Source: Porphyromonadaceae bacterium UBA3318
Lineage (GTDB): Bacteria > Bacteroidota > Bacteroidia > Bacteroidales > Muribaculaceae
Direction of reading: 5' to 3'
Assembly: GCA_002361235.1 (NCBI GenBank)
Contig: DESI01000005.1
Span: 1 to 64,000 of the forward strand
DNA: 64,000 nt
Below the pieces are notes generated by a model. It saw only the letters and a list, made by a program, of their open reading frames with translations, did no database searches and was not told the origin of the DNA. Below are positions 42,078-51,164 of this stretch, in pieces. Numbering within the stretch: the first letter of the stretch is position 1; each line of letters begins with the position of its first letter. A program made the translations under genes and the position numbers.

Positions 42078-43333
42078 CAGTTGCCGGCTTCGAGCAGGTC
42101 GCCGAAGTGGGCTTTGTCAAGCTGCTTGTTGACGTAGTCGGCGTCGACGGTGAAGGTCTTGGTCTTCAGCGACGGCACGTCGTACATGGCGTCGACCATC
42201 ACGGTCTCCACTATTGAACGGAGTCCGCGGGCGCCGAGCTTGTATTCCACGGCCTTGTCCACGATGGTGTCAAGGGCATCCTCGGTAAACTCCAGCTTCA
42301 CGCCGTCCAGCTCCATCAGTCTTGAATACTGACGGATGATGGCGTTCTTGGGCTCGGTCAGGATGCGGCGCAACGCCTCCTTGTCCAGCGGATCAAGGCT
42401 GGTGAGGATAGGCAGACGACCGATTATCTCCGGTATCATACCGAACGACTTGAGGTCCTGCGGCATCACGTAGCGCATCAGATTGTCGCGCTGACGCTTG
42501 CGGTTCTTCTCGTCATGACCGTAACCCACGATGTGGGTGTTCAGTCGCGCCGCTATCTTACGCTCTATGCCGTCGAACGCGCCGCCGCACACGAACAGGA
42601 TGTTCTTGGTGTTCACCGGTATCATCTTCTGCTCGGGATGCTTGCGGCCTCCCTGCGGCGGAACAAGCGCGACGGTACCCTCCAACAGTTTCAACAGACC
42701 CTGCTGCACACCCTCGCCGCTCACGTCACGCGTGATGGACGGATTGTCGCTCTTACGGGCTATCTTGTCTATCTCGTCGATGAATATGATACCGCGCTCG
42801 GCCTTCTCCACATCGTAATCGCAGGCCTGAAGCAGCCGGGTCAGCAACGACTCGATATCCTCGCCCACATAACCGGCCTCGGTCAGCACCGTGGCGTCCA
42901 CGATGGTGAACGGCACGTCAAGAAGCTTGGCGATAGACTTGGCCAGCAAGGTCTTGCCCGTACCGGTGGGACCCACCAGGACTACGTTCGACTTCTCGAT
43001 GTCCACATCGTCGTCATCCTCCTTTTTGTTCTGGTTGATGCGCTTATAGTGATTGTAGACGGCCACGGACAGATACTTCTTGGCCTCGTCCTGGCCTATC
43101 ACGTACTGATCCAGAAATTCCTTGATTTCATGAGGCGTGGGTATCGGCTTGGGTGCGCTTTTCTTGTCCTGCGCCTTTCCCTTGCGCTTACGCAGCTCCG
43201 TATCGCGCTGGTCGTCGATAAACTGTATGCAGTCCGTGCACAGACACAGGTCCTGAATCACCGGAACCACAGGGCTTTCGGCGGAATCGAACTTGCCGCA
43301 CATGCCGCACCTCAGATCGCTCTTTTTTGCCAT
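42077..43333 (-). CDS. clpX: ATP-dependent Clp protease ATP-binding subunit ClpX
   Basis: 418 residues. An AAA+ unfoldase that feeds substrates to ClpP. The N-terminal zinc-binding domain has C-G-M-C-G-K ... C-L-C-T-D-C (about 10-38). Walker A is G-P-T-G-T-G-K-T (about 117), Walker B is I-I-F-I-D-E-I-D-K (about 180). The R-Y-V-M-P-Q-D-L-K segment and sensor motifs follow. Length is normal. It starts 5 nt after clpP. Confidence 0.98.
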   Translation of the reverse strand: MAKKSDLRCGMCGKFDSAESPVVPVIQDLCLCTDCIQFIDDQRDTELRKRKGKAQDKKSAPKPIPTPHEIKEFLDQYVIGQDEAKKYLSVAVYNHYKRINQNKKEDDDDVDIEKSNVVLVGPTGTGKTLLAKSIAKLLDVPFTIVDATVLTEAGYVGEDIESLLTRLLQACDYDVEKAERGIIFIDEIDKIARKSDNPSITRDVSGEGVQQGLLKLLEGTVALVPPQGGRKHPEQKMIPVNTKNILFVCGGAFDGIERKIAARLNTHIVGYGHDEKNRKRQRDNLMRYVMPQDLKSFGMIPEIIGRLPILTSLDPLDKEALRRILTEPKNAIIRQYSRLMELDGVKLEFTEDALDTIVDKAVEYKLGARGLRSIVETVMVDAMYDVPSLKTKTFTVDADYVNKQLDKAHFGDLLEAGN

Positions 43334-43338
43334 TCCTT

Positions 43339-44037
43339 TTACTTCTTCGACGGATTAACCAATACCTTGTCGATCATGCCATATTCCTGGGCCTCCTTGG
43401 CTATCATCCAGTAGTCGCGGTCGGAATCGGCCTCTACCTTGGAGAAGGGCTGACCGGAGTGGTCGGAGATGATGCGGTACAGTTCCTCCTTGAGTTTGAG
43501 GATCTCGCGCGCCGTGATCTCGATGTCCGATGCCTGTCCCTGGATTCCGCCCATGGGCTGATGAATCATCACGCGGCTGTGAGGCAGCGCGTAACGCTTA
43601 CCCTTCTCGCCGGCCACAAGCAGCACCGCGGCCATCGACGCGGCCATCCCCGTACAGATAGTGGACACATCGGAGTTGATGTACTGCATGGTGTCGTATA
43701 TTCCCAGTCCGGCATATACCGATCCGCCGGGGCTGTTGATGTACAGGCTGATGTCCTTGTCGGGGTCTACCGAGTCAAGGTACAGCAGCTGGGCCTGGAT
43801 TATGTTGGCGCTCTGGTCCGACACCTGCGTGCCGAGGAATATGATGCGGTCCATCATCAGACGCGAGAACACGTCCATCTGAGTCACGTTCAGCTGACGT
43901 TCCTCCAGGATGTACGGATTCATATAGTCTGCCATCGGGCTTTTGACGCCGGCGCCGGCCTTGCGCATATACGAGTCTATGGTGTTGCCGCTCATGCCGA
44001 GATGGTTCACGGCATAGTTTCTAAAATCATTCTGCAT
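43339..44037 (-). CDS. clpP: ATP-dependent Clp protease proteolytic subunit ClpP
   Basis: 232 residues from ATG 44037; the longer frame to 44058 would begin with TTG and is less likely. A serine protease forming a tetradecameric chamber. The catalytic Ser lies in G-M-A-A-S-M-A-A-V and the His in V-M-I-H-Q-P-M-G-G, with the Asp further on. [10 protein letters not shown] is the strand involved in ring contacts. It is encoded between tig and clpX. Confidence 0.97.
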   Translation of the reverse strand: MQNDFRNYAVNHLGMSGNTIDSYMRKAGAGVKSPMADYMNPYILEERQLNVTQMDVFSRLMMDRIIFLGTQVSDQSANIIQAQLLYLDSVDPDKDISLYINSPGGSVYAGLGIYDTMQYINSDVSTICTGMAASMAAVLLVAGEKGKRYALPHSRVMIHQPMGGIQGQASDIEITAREILKLKEELYRIISDHSGQPFSKVEADSDRDYWMIAKEAQEYGMIDKVLVNPSKK

Positions 44038-44108
44038 AGTCTGTTCTTTCTTATTCAACGGACGGCGTCTGCATCGCCATCCATTCGGTCTGGTTATACT
44101 AAGACGTC

Positions 44109-44134
44109 GCGGGAACCGGCGACCCGGCTCCCGC
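44109..44134 (-). other. stable hairpin between tig and clpP
   Basis: GCGGGAACCGG (44109-44119) pairs with CCGGCTCCCGC (44124-44134), 11 bp with one G-U. No T-tract follows in either direction, so it may be an mRNA processing or stabilising structure between tig and clpPX rather than a terminator. Confidence 0.5.
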
Positions 44135-44220
44135 GCAGTCCTGGTATCTATAACAAATTACGCGCCAATATTCCCAAATACTCAAATGTGACCTGACGCA
44201 ATTTGTTTAGAGTTCTTTGA

Positions 44221-45594
44221 TTACTCGGCTCCTTCTTCCTCCTGTTCATTCTTGAACAGGGCGTTGAATTCCTCGGGAGTCACTTCTTTCTCGTCAACTG
44301 TCACGGCCTCGCGGAGTGCGGTGAAGAACTTCATGTCTACCGTGTTCTGACGGATACGGTCTATGGCCTTCTTGTCCTTCAGGATGTCGTCGGCAAAGCG
44401 GTCGATGGCCTCCTCCGGAGGATTGGCCATGCCGTACTGCGCGAACTGCTGGCGTGCCATCATCTTGGCGGTCTGCTTCACATCCTCCTCGTTTATCTCG
44501 ATACCCATCTGGGTCATCAGCGTGTCCTTGGCCAGATCCCACAGCAGCGAACCCTTCGAGCTTTCGTACACCTCGTCTACGTTGCTCTCGTTGATGTCCT
44601 TGTTGTTGATGATCAGGTATTCCTTCAGGATGTCGTCGGGCAGCTTGGAGTCCTTAACCTTGTCCATGATCACGTTGCGGGCATCGATGGTGAAACGGAA
44701 GTTCTCCTCGCCCGACAGGCTGTTCTCGATCATGGCCTTGACTGCGGCGCGGTAGCCGGCCTCGTCCTTCACCGTACCGTCGGCGCCGAACACTTCCTTG
44801 TAGTATTCCTCGCCCGGCTCTGCGGGCTTCAGCACGATGATCTCCTTGATTTCCATCTCGAAGTCACCCTTGTAGTTCTCCACGTCCTTCTTGTCGATGT
44901 TCAGCATCGACGACATCTCGCTGGGATTGCCGTCGCATGTGGCCCAGGGATTGAACACCACCTTGTCGCCTACATGCTTGCCCATGAACAGCTCGGCCTG
45001 TGCGCGGTCCTTGAAGTACTGGGGAGCCACGATGCCGTTCTCGATAACCAGTCCGCCCTCGTCGTTACCGTCGGCGTCAAGCTCGCGGAGCACGCCCTTC
45101 ACCAGTGCGGTCTCGTCTACGGTCTCGCCCGGCTCCTGCTTGCCGAAACGACGGCGAAGCTGCTTGTCCTGCTCGTCAATCATCTCGTCCGAAATCTTGA
45201 TCTTGTAGTAGGGAATGTGCAGCTCCTTGTCGGCCTTGATGTCCATCACGGGTGCCAGACCTACGTTGAACTTCAGGGTGAAGTCCGTTTCGTTCGGATT
45301 CAGGTCATTCTCCTTGAAGGGAACGGGCTGACCCAACACTGCCAGGTGATTGTCCTCTATATATTTGTACAGCTCCTGGCCCACCAGCTTGCTGACTACA
45401 TCGTACTTGACGCTCTTGCCGTATTTCTTCTCGAGCACTCCCGCGGGCACATGACCGGCGCGGAACCCGGGCTCGGCGTGTGTCTTACCGATGTTCTTCA
45501 GTTCCTTCTTTACTGTGTCGGCATAGTCTGCCTGTCCGACGGTCACGGTTATAATGCCGTGTACATCATCGACCTTTTGGAATTCTACGTTCAT
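44221..45594 (-). CDS. tig: trigger factor
   Basis: 457 residues, a ribosome-associated chaperone. The N-terminal ribosome-binding domain contains the conserved G-F-R-A-G-H-V-P motif (about 43-50, corresponding to G-F-R-x-G-x-x-P). The middle part stands in the position of the peptidyl-prolyl isomerase domain but has little FKBP similarity visible, as in other Bacteroidetes. The C-terminal helical arms end in an acidic tail (N-E-Q-E-E-E-G-A-E). It precedes clpP and clpX, the common order. Confidence 0.93.
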   Translation of the reverse strand: MNVEFQKVDDVHGIITVTVGQADYADTVKKELKNIGKTHAEPGFRAGHVPAGVLEKKYGKSVKYDVVSKLVGQELYKYIEDNHLAVLGQPVPFKENDLNPNETDFTLKFNVGLAPVMDIKADKELHIPYYKIKISDEMIDEQDKQLRRRFGKQEPGETVDETALVKGVLRELDADGNDEGGLVIENGIVAPQYFKDRAQAELFMGKHVGDKVVFNPWATCDGNPSEMSSMLNIDKKDVENYKGDFEMEIKEIIVLKPAEPGEEYYKEVFGADGTVKDEAGYRAAVKAMIENSLSGEENFRFTIDARNVIMDKVKDSKLPDDILKEYLIINNKDINESNVDEVYESSKGSLLWDLAKDTLMTQMGIEINEEDVKQTAKMMARQQFAQYGMANPPEEAIDRFADDILKDKKAIDRIRQNTVDMKFFTALREAVTVDEKEVTPEEFNALFKNEQEEEGAE

Positions 45595-45658
45595 TATATA
45601 CTATATCTTTTTATAATTTTCTACAATACTATTGTGGCTACGCGCCACTATCAGCCCG

Positions 45659-45702
45659 CAAAATTAACAAATTTTTCTGAATTATGTTGAGATACCTCTC
45701 AA
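45659..45702 (-). promoter_or_regulatory. -7 box of tig with adjacent small palindrome
   Basis: TAATTTTG on the minus strand (45666-45659) is a perfect -7 box 65 nt before tig, but no TTTG lies 19-20 nt upstream. Where it should be, a perfect palindrome TTGAGA-TACC-TCTCAA occurs (45687-45702), possibly an activator or repressor site. Confidence 0.5.
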
Positions 45703-45757
45703 TAAAATATGTTAATCGGGCTGTTTACGGCCTGTGCGAGGCTTTGCTCCGCTTTCT

Positions 45758-47074
45758 TTATCTGAAGAAAAGACGCATGGCCTTCACCATAGCCAGCTGG
45801 TCGTCCACGCTGGCCGTTTCGGCGGCCGAATGCATTGCCCAGATGGCGTTGCCCACGTCCACGCCCTCGATGTCGAACTGCGACGTGGCGATGTTGCCGA
45901 GTGTCGACCCGCCCGCCGAGTCGCTGTGGTTGACGAAGTACTGGGCCTTCACTCCGGCCTCGCGGCACAGCTCGTTGAACACGGCGGCACCGCGGCTGTC
46001 GCTCATATACTTGCAGTTGGCGTTTATCTTTATCACCGGGCCGCCGCCCATCACGGCGTGATTGGTCGGATCATACTTGCCGTCGTAGTTGGGATGCCAA
46101 GCGTGGGCGTCGTCGGCCGAAATCATGAAGCTGGAGGCAATGGCGCGGTAATAGTCCTCGCGGTTGCCGCAGAGTTGCAGGCAGATGCGTTCCAGTATGT
46201 TGCGCAGCACGGGCGACGCGGCTCCCTGCTTTGTGCCCGAGCCGGTCTCCTCGTTGTCGAACACGGCCAATACGCGCGTGGCGGCTGTCTTGTTCTCATG
46301 CTCGTCGAGCATAGCCTGCAGGCCGGCATACGCCATCGACAGGTCGTCGATGCGGCCCGACTGGAAGAACTGTCCATTCACGCCGATAATCCGTGCTTTC
46401 TCCACGGGATAGAGACAAAGCTCATAGTCCACTATGTCCTCGGGCTGAATGCCAAGCTCGCGGGCCACCATGATGCGCACCAGGCCGCCTCGGCTCTTAT
46501 GTTCGGCTATTTCTTCGTCGCTGAAGTATCCCAGCACCGGCAGCATGTCCTTCTGCACGGACAGCGAATTGCCCTCGTTCACGGCACGGTTGAAGTGTAT
46601 GGCCAGGTGCGGAATGGTGCATACCGGTTCGTGAAGATCCACCACATATTCGCGGGGATGCTCCCAGTCGTTGCCGCGCACGGCCACACGGCCGGCTATC
46701 GACAGAGGACGGTCGAACCATGTGTACATGATGCCGCCACCGTATTTCTCCACGTTCAGCTTCACTATGCCGCCGTCGCCGTACATCTCGGCGTTCGGCT
46801 TTATCTTGAAGCAGGGCGAATCGCTGTGGGCGGAGATTATCCTGAAGCCATTCTCGGCCACATTTCCCTCTCCAACTATGAAAGCGAACAGCGCACTGCC
46901 GTTCTTGGTCATATAGTACCGGCCGCCGCGTTCCAGTTGCCACGCGTCGCGCTCGTCAAGGCGTTTGAAGCCGGCTGTGTCAAGTTCCTCGCGCATATTG
47001 CGCACCGCCGTGAAATTACACGTGGACTTATCCATCCACTCCAACAACCTCCCCATTACATATTCCGTAGCCAT
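45758..47074 (-). CDS. M18 family aminopeptidase
   Basis: 438 residues. A dinuclear zinc aminopeptidase removing N-terminal Asp/Glu or other residues from peptides in the cytoplasm. Metal-ligand segments seen: S-A-H-S-D-S-P (about 80), R-I-D-D-L-S (about 233), F-D-N-E-E-T-G-S (about 267), S-A-D-D-A-H-A-W-H-P (about 310), and N-H-S-D-S-A-G-G-S-T-L-G (about 398, final His). Length is typical. 81 nt and a hairpin separate it from the upstream DUF5063 gene. Confidence 0.95.
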   Translation of the reverse strand: MATEYVMGRLLEWMDKSTCNFTAVRNMREELDTAGFKRLDERDAWQLERGGRYYMTKNGSALFAFIVGEGNVAENGFRIISAHSDSPCFKIKPNAEMYGDGGIVKLNVEKYGGGIMYTWFDRPLSIAGRVAVRGNDWEHPREYVVDLHEPVCTIPHLAIHFNRAVNEGNSLSVQKDMLPVLGYFSDEEIAEHKSRGGLVRIMVARELGIQPEDIVDYELCLYPVEKARIIGVNGQFFQSGRIDDLSMAYAGLQAMLDEHENKTAATRVLAVFDNEETGSGTKQGAASPVLRNILERICLQLCGNREDYYRAIASSFMISADDAHAWHPNYDGKYDPTNHAVMGGGPVIKINANCKYMSDSRGAAVFNELCREAGVKAQYFVNHSDSAGGSTLGNIATSQFDIEGVDVGNAIWAMHSAAETASVDDQLAMVKAMRLFFR

Positions 47075-47127
47075 TTTTTCTACTTTACTTGTCCGTTTTT
47101 GCCTTTACCAGGCTGGTTAGTTCGGGC

Positions 47128-47146
47128 CCGGAGCTTCCAGCTCCGG
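47128..47146 (-). other. hairpin just after the DUF5063 gene
   Basis: CCGGAGCT (47128-47135), loop TCC, AGCTCCGG (47139-47146), 9 nt beyond the stop codon on the minus strand; no T-tract. It resembles the hairpin after dprA (1313-1330) in form: GCCCGGA, variable, CTTC, variable, TCCG. Confidence 0.5.
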
Positions 47147-47155
47147 CTCCCTCTA

Positions 47156-47668
47156 TTATTGATTGAACCGCAGGTGATTCAGCGCCCGCAGCACGTTGCA
47201 CAGCGTCTGGCTCCAGTACGAAGCGAAATTCTCGCGGCATTCCACATACGCGCCGGCCAGCTCCTGACCATCCGTTTCCTTTACTACCATTATAAAATTA
47301 TACAGCGCCTGGAAGATGTCGGCCAGACTTTCGGCTATCGACGCCGCTATCGGCGTGTCGCTGTATTTCATATCCTCCTCGAAGGTTTCGAGAAACACAT
47401 CGTCAGGGCCAAGCACCATCTCGACATTGCGGCGTATGGTGTCGTACCATTGCTCGTCGACGTACGTCTGATAGTAGCCGTAGTCCAGAACTCCCACCTC
47501 CTCAGGACTCAGACCGGCGAACTCGCCGTAGATCTGCGGCAGCAGTTCGGTCATCCTGACCACAAACTCTTCCTTCTCCATCTCGCGCGCGTTCTCCACC
47601 GCCTCGCAGTATTGCGACGCGTACGCGGTGATGTTGAGCATCTTCCGGTTCAGTGCGCTTTCATCCAT
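47156..47668 (-). CDS. DUF5063 family protein
   Basis: 170 residues, mainly helical and acidic, with Y-Q-T-Y-V-D-E-Q-W-Y-D-T-I and S-L-A-D-I-F-Q-A-L-Y-N-F segments typical of DUF5063 proteins. No signal peptide or catalytic motif is visible; function unknown. Its ATG overlaps the nadD stop (TAATG), so it is translated with the nadD-gmk-yicC operon. Confidence 0.75.
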   Translation of the reverse strand: MDESALNRKMLNITAYASQYCEAVENAREMEKEEFVVRMTELLPQIYGEFAGLSPEEVGVLDYGYYQTYVDEQWYDTIRRNVEMVLGPDDVFLETFEEDMKYSDTPIAASIAESLADIFQALYNFIMVVKETDGQELAGAYVECRENFASYWSQTLCNVLRALNHLRFNQ

Positions 47669-48243
47669 TATCTGTACAATTGTTTTTCCTCTATATAATT
47701 CAGAACGTTACAGGGCACCAAAAAGGTCACGTCCTGCCCTCGCTTCAAAGCCTGTCGGATATAAGTCGATGACACGAACACCTGCGGCACCTCTCCGGCC
47801 AACTCCACATTCCCCGGCATTTCGGAGGGAAGTTCATAGCCCGGCCGCGGATATATCGTTACGCCATACTCAGCTAATATCCTGTCGGCGTCTCGCCATC
47901 GTCCGAAAGCCTCCCAGTTGTCCGAGCCTATTATCACCCGGAACGTATGCTCCGGATATTGCCGGCTCAGCGCACACAGGGTGCGGCAGGTATATGACGG
48001 CTCGGGCAGGCTCTGCTCTATATCGTTAACTTCCACGCCCTTGCACCTGTCGGCCACAAGCCTGCACATCTCGGTGCGCATGGCTCCGTCGGCGGGGCGT
48101 TCCTCACCTGTCTTGAAGGGGTTGATTCGTGCGGGAACGAGCCAAACCCTGTCGAACACGCCTCGCTGTACCAGTTCGTTGGCCACGACGGCATGTCCCG
48201 TGTGTATCGGGTCGAAACTTCCGCCTAATATCCCTATCTTCAT
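47668..48243 (-). CDS. nadD: nicotinate-nucleotide adenylyltransferase
   Basis: 191 residues. It adenylates nicotinate mononucleotide to deamido-NAD in NAD biosynthesis. Seen: G-G-S-F-D-P-I-H-T-G-H (about 6-16, nucleotidyltransferase HxGH motif) and the C-terminal V-S-S-T-Y-I-R-Q (ISST-x-x-R motif). It overlaps gmk by 4 nt (ATGA) upstream and DUF5063 by 1 nt downstream. Confidence 0.96.
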   Translation of the reverse strand: MKIGILGGSFDPIHTGHAVVANELVQRGVFDRVWLVPARINPFKTGEERPADGAMRTEMCRLVADRCKGVEVNDIEQSLPEPSYTCRTLCALSRQYPEHTFRVIIGSDNWEAFGRWRDADRILAEYGVTIYPRPGYELPSEMPGNVELAGEVPQVFVSSTYIRQALKRGQDVTFLVPCNVLNYIEEKQLYR

Positions 48244-48821
48244 TTCGTGAATTCCCGGATATTGTCGGCCACGTCGGCCACCGCCGTGTCCAGGTCATCG
48301 TTCACCACCACCTTGTCGTAACGGTCGGCGAAACTCATCTCGTACTCGGCCTTGTCGAGACGTCGGCGTATCGATTCGTCATCGTCGGTGGCGCGCGACC
48401 GCAGACGCTCCTCGAGCGATTGCAGCGTCGGCGGTTCTATGAATATCAGCAGCGCGCGGTCGCCGTAACGTTTCTTGACGTTCAAAGCCCCCTCTACATC
48501 TATGTCCATTATCAGGTTCTTGCCACAGCCGGTGACGCGCTCCACTTCCGATACCAACGTGCCGTAGCGTGTGCCGGAATACACCTCGGCCCACTCCACG
48601 AACTCGCCGCGCTCTATACGGGCCGCGAATTCATCCGGACTCAGGAAATAGTATTGCACGCCGTCCTGTTCCGTGCCTCGGGGCGCGCGGCTTGTGGCCG
48701 ACACCGAAAAACCAAGGTTCAGGTCGGGCATCTTCATCAGTTCGCCTATAATGGTGCTCTTGCCCGTTCCCGAAGGCGCGGACAGCACTATGATTTTTCC
48801 GTTGTTATTGTTACAACACAT
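48240..48821 (-). CDS. gmk: guanylate kinase
   Basis: 193 residues. It phosphorylates GMP to GDP. Seen: S-A-P-S-G-T-G-K-S-T (P-loop, about 14), S-R-A-P-R-G-T-E-Q-D-G-V-Q-Y-Y-F (GMP-binding, about 44), and M-D-I-D-V-E-G-A (about 103). The start ATG overlaps the last 11 nt of yicC. The N terminus M-C-C-N-N-N-N is unusually Asn-rich but short. Confidence 0.96.
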   Translation of the reverse strand: MCCNNNNGKIIVLSAPSGTGKSTIIGELMKMPDLNLGFSVSATSRAPRGTEQDGVQYYFLSPDEFAARIERGEFVEWAEVYSGTRYGTLVSEVERVTGCGKNLIMDIDVEGALNVKKRYGDRALLIFIEPPTLQSLEERLRSRATDDDESIRRRLDKAEYEMSFADRYDKVVVNDDLDTAVADVADNIREFTK

Positions 48822-49698
48822 TCAGTACCTGCTCTTTGATCTGTTCCAGTTCGTCCTTCATCCTCACCACCACCTTCTGCATCTCGGCGTTGTTCGACTT
48901 CGAGCCTAAGGTGTTGATTTCGCGGCCCATCTCCTGGGCTATGAATCCGAGCTTCTTGCCCTGTCCTTTGCCGACATGGTCATCCTCGCCGCCCATTGTC
49001 TCTAAGAAGTAGTTCAGGTGCGAGCGCAGGCGTATCTTTTCTTCGGTCACATCGAGTTTTTCGATGTAGAATATCATCTCCTGCTCCAGCCGTCCCTTGT
49101 CGTATTCTATCGAATCGAGGCGTGAGAGCTGCTCCATCAGTCTTGCCTTGATCTTGGGCACACGTTCCTCCTCGTATTTCACCACTTCCTCCAACAGTCC
49201 GGAAATGGCCTGTATCTTGCTTACGAAGAATTTATACAGCTTCCTGCCTTCAGTGAGTCTGAATGCGTCTATGGCGTCCAGGGCGAGTTCCAGAGCCTCG
49301 CCAAGTGCCTTGCGGTCGTCGTCGCCAAATTCCACCGTAGCCGGTTTCATGGCGTCGGGCATTCGCAGCAATACCGAATACCAGTCTGCCGGCTCGGGCA
49401 AGCCGCATTGCTTTGCTATTTCCTCTATCTGGCTCTTGTATTCGCTTATCACCGTGGGGTCAAGACGCGCCGGGGCCTCGGTGCCGATCATTTCCTCGGT
49501 CACGTTCAGTTCCACCTTGCCGCGCTCCAGACGCGCCGCTATGCGGTTGCGCATATCAAGCTCCATCTCCCGCATCACTTGCGGCATCCGGGCCTGCAAA
49601 TCCAGTTGTTTGCTGTTCAACGATTTCAACTCCACCGTCACTGCGCGCGCAGGACTGCTGACGGTGCCCCGGCCAAAACCGGTCATAGACATTATCAT
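48811..49698 (-). CDS. yicC: YicC family endoribonuclease
   Basis: 295 residues. It starts M-I-M-S-M-T-G-F-G-R-G, the YicC signature (S-M-T-G-F/Y-G), and ends with the conserved Q-E-M-G-R-E-I-N-T-L-G-S-K-S-N block (about 260). YicC in E. coli is a ribonuclease that degrades the small RNA RyhB; the Bacteroidetes target is unknown. First gene of the yicC-gmk-nadD-DUF5063 operon. Confidence 0.93.
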   Translation of the reverse strand: MIMSMTGFGRGTVSSPARAVTVELKSLNSKQLDLQARMPQVMREMELDMRNRIAARLERGKVELNVTEEMIGTEAPARLDPTVISEYKSQIEEIAKQCGLPEPADWYSVLLRMPDAMKPATVEFGDDDRKALGEALELALDAIDAFRLTEGRKLYKFFVSKIQAISGLLEEVVKYEEERVPKIKARLMEQLSRLDSIEYDKGRLEQEMIFYIEKLDVTEEKIRLRSHLNYFLETMGGEDDHVGKGQGKKLGFIAQEMGREINTLGSKSNNAEMQKVVVRMKDELEQIKEQVLNVL

Positions 49699-49799
49699 GG
49701 CTCGATCTAATTTTACTTGATCTTATTACTTGCCCACAAACCGTTCCAATTACATACGCCCTGTTATTAACAATTTTTATATAACGGGCTCTTATCTTG

Positions 49800-49830
49800 C
49801 AAATTTACATCTTTTATTTCAAAATACAAA
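49800..49830 (-). promoter_or_regulatory. promoter of the yicC operon
   Basis: Minus strand TTTG (49830-49827), 19-nt spacer, TAAATTTG (49807-49800), perfect consensus; leader about 95 nt. Confidence 0.8.
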
Positions 49831-49833
49831 CAA

Positions 49834-49863
49834 CGGGGCCGCAAATTATGGTTTGCAGCCCCG
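49834..49863 (-). terminator. terminator of the TraB/GumN gene
   Basis: CGGGGCCGCAAA (49834-49845) pairs with TTTGCAGCCCCG (49852-49863) with one mismatch; the minus strand continues TTGTTTGTATTTT. It abuts the yicC promoter. Confidence 0.85.
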
Positions 49864-49894
49864 CATCAAGGTATGAATCGTGTTAAAATAGTCT

Positions 49895-50776
49895 TTATTT
49901 CACGGGTGTTACGATGTAACCGGCCTGCTTCAGCTGGTTAAGGATACCTTTGTCGCCCACCAAGTGACCGGCTCCCACCACTACAAGCAGATTGGAGTTC
50001 TTCATCTCGGGCGCAAGCTGTTTCATCCAGTTGTTATTGCGCGAGATAATCATCTTCTCGGCCGATTCGGGATTCTTCAGAACGGATTCTGCGCAGATGG
50101 TCTCGATATCCTTATAGTTCTGTGCTAAGTATGCGTTGGTGAGACGCACCAGCTTTCCGGCTTCGGCATCGATGTCCTCTATGGTCTCCATCAAGTCCTC
50201 GGCCTGCTTCGAGATGGGGTCTCCGAGCAACATATTGGTCTGGAATTCCATCGTCTCGAGTCCGGCCACCAGTTTGCCGGCCTTGCGTGCGCGCACCTGC
50301 AGTTCGTTGTCGATGCCCTGGCCGACATTCATGTCAGGCAGAACCTTGGCCGACATCAGAGCCGCCAGCTGCGTGCTGAGTCCGGCAGGTTTCAACATAT
50401 ACAGCGCTTCCATTGGAACCTCATCCGTACCGTATTTCGCCCAAGCCATGTTAAGATCAGCAAGCTGTTTTGCGGTCAGGACCTTGTCGATGGTGCTGTC
50501 GGCAGGCGCCATTATCATCTGCTGCATTCCCATCATAGCCGAGGGATCCATTGCGGCCTGCATGTCAAGCTCGCCATATACCTTGTCGGCATTCTGCATC
50601 GCTGCGTCCAGCCCCTTGATGGAATCAAGCAACGACAGCGGCGCAAAATGATGCGTACCAAATACATACGATGTCTTGCCACTGTTGTTGTCAGTCACTT
50701 TCCACAGCAGCTGCGAGTGTGCGGCGGTTGCGATTACAGCCGTCATGGCCATAACCAGTAATGCTTTTGCTTTCAT
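49895..50776 (-). CDS. TraB/GumN family protein (secreted)
   Basis: 293 residues with a signal peptide (A-L-L-V-M-A-M-T-A-V-I-A-T-A-A-H-S). Family signatures: Y-V-F-G-T-H-H-F-A-P near 38 (GxxH type motif) and V-V-G-A-G-H-L-V-G-D-K-G near 265. Relatives of this fold include Tiki-type metalloproteases, but activity in bacteria is not established. It follows the GntR gene by 37 nt and ends at a strong terminator, so it may be transcribed with the ABC operon. Confidence 0.85.
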   Translation of the reverse strand: MKAKALLVMAMTAVIATAAHSQLLWKVTDNNSGKTSYVFGTHHFAPLSLLDSIKGLDAAMQNADKVYGELDMQAAMDPSAMMGMQQMIMAPADSTIDKVLTAKQLADLNMAWAKYGTDEVPMEALYMLKPAGLSTQLAALMSAKVLPDMNVGQGIDNELQVRARKAGKLVAGLETMEFQTNMLLGDPISKQAEDLMETIEDIDAEAGKLVRLTNAYLAQNYKDIETICAESVLKNPESAEKMIISRNNNWMKQLAPEMKNSNLLVVVGAGHLVGDKGILNQLKQAGYIVTPVK

Positions 50777-50813
50777 AGTTTTATGCGTTTATTTTGTGAT
50801 TATTTTCTGTGTT

Positions 50814-51164
50814 TTAATCGTTTAGCAGATTCAGAATATCCTGCGGCGTATATCCGAGTTCGTCCATCGTGCGCCGCAACTCCGGAATGGTGTTGCGCAC
50901 GAATGTCTCGCGCCGTTTCTTTATAATCGTTTCGCGTGCGTCGTCGGCGGTGTAGTATCCCATTCCGCGACGCTGGTAAATGATGCCGGCCTCGGCCAGT
51001 TCGTCGTACGCCTTCATCACGGTGCGCGGGTTCACGCCCAACATCACGGCCATGTCCTTGGTGGAGGGTATGCGCTCGCCGCATGGCCAGCCGCCGGTCA
51101 TCACCTGCGTATAACAGTATTCTACCAGTTGACGCGATATCGGTATGTTGTCATTGAAATTCAT
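50814..51164 (-). CDS. GntR-family regulator (YtrA type)
   Basis: 116 residues. A winged helix at about 10-75: R-I-P-S-T-K-D-M-A-V-M-L-G-V-N-P-R-T-V-M-K-A-Y, then G-I-I-Y-Q-R-R-G-M-G-Y-Y. A short C-terminal helical tail lacks a ligand-binding domain, the YtrA subfamily layout usually linked to ABC transporter operons. It overlaps the permease gene by 4 nt. It is encoded last among the three, unlike the more common regulator-first order. Confidence 0.92.
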   Translation of the reverse strand: MNFNDNIPISRQLVEYCYTQVMTGGWPCGERIPSTKDMAVMLGVNPRTVMKAYDELAEAGIIYQRRGMGYYTADDARETIIKKRRETFVRNTIPELRRTMDELGYTPQDILNLLND

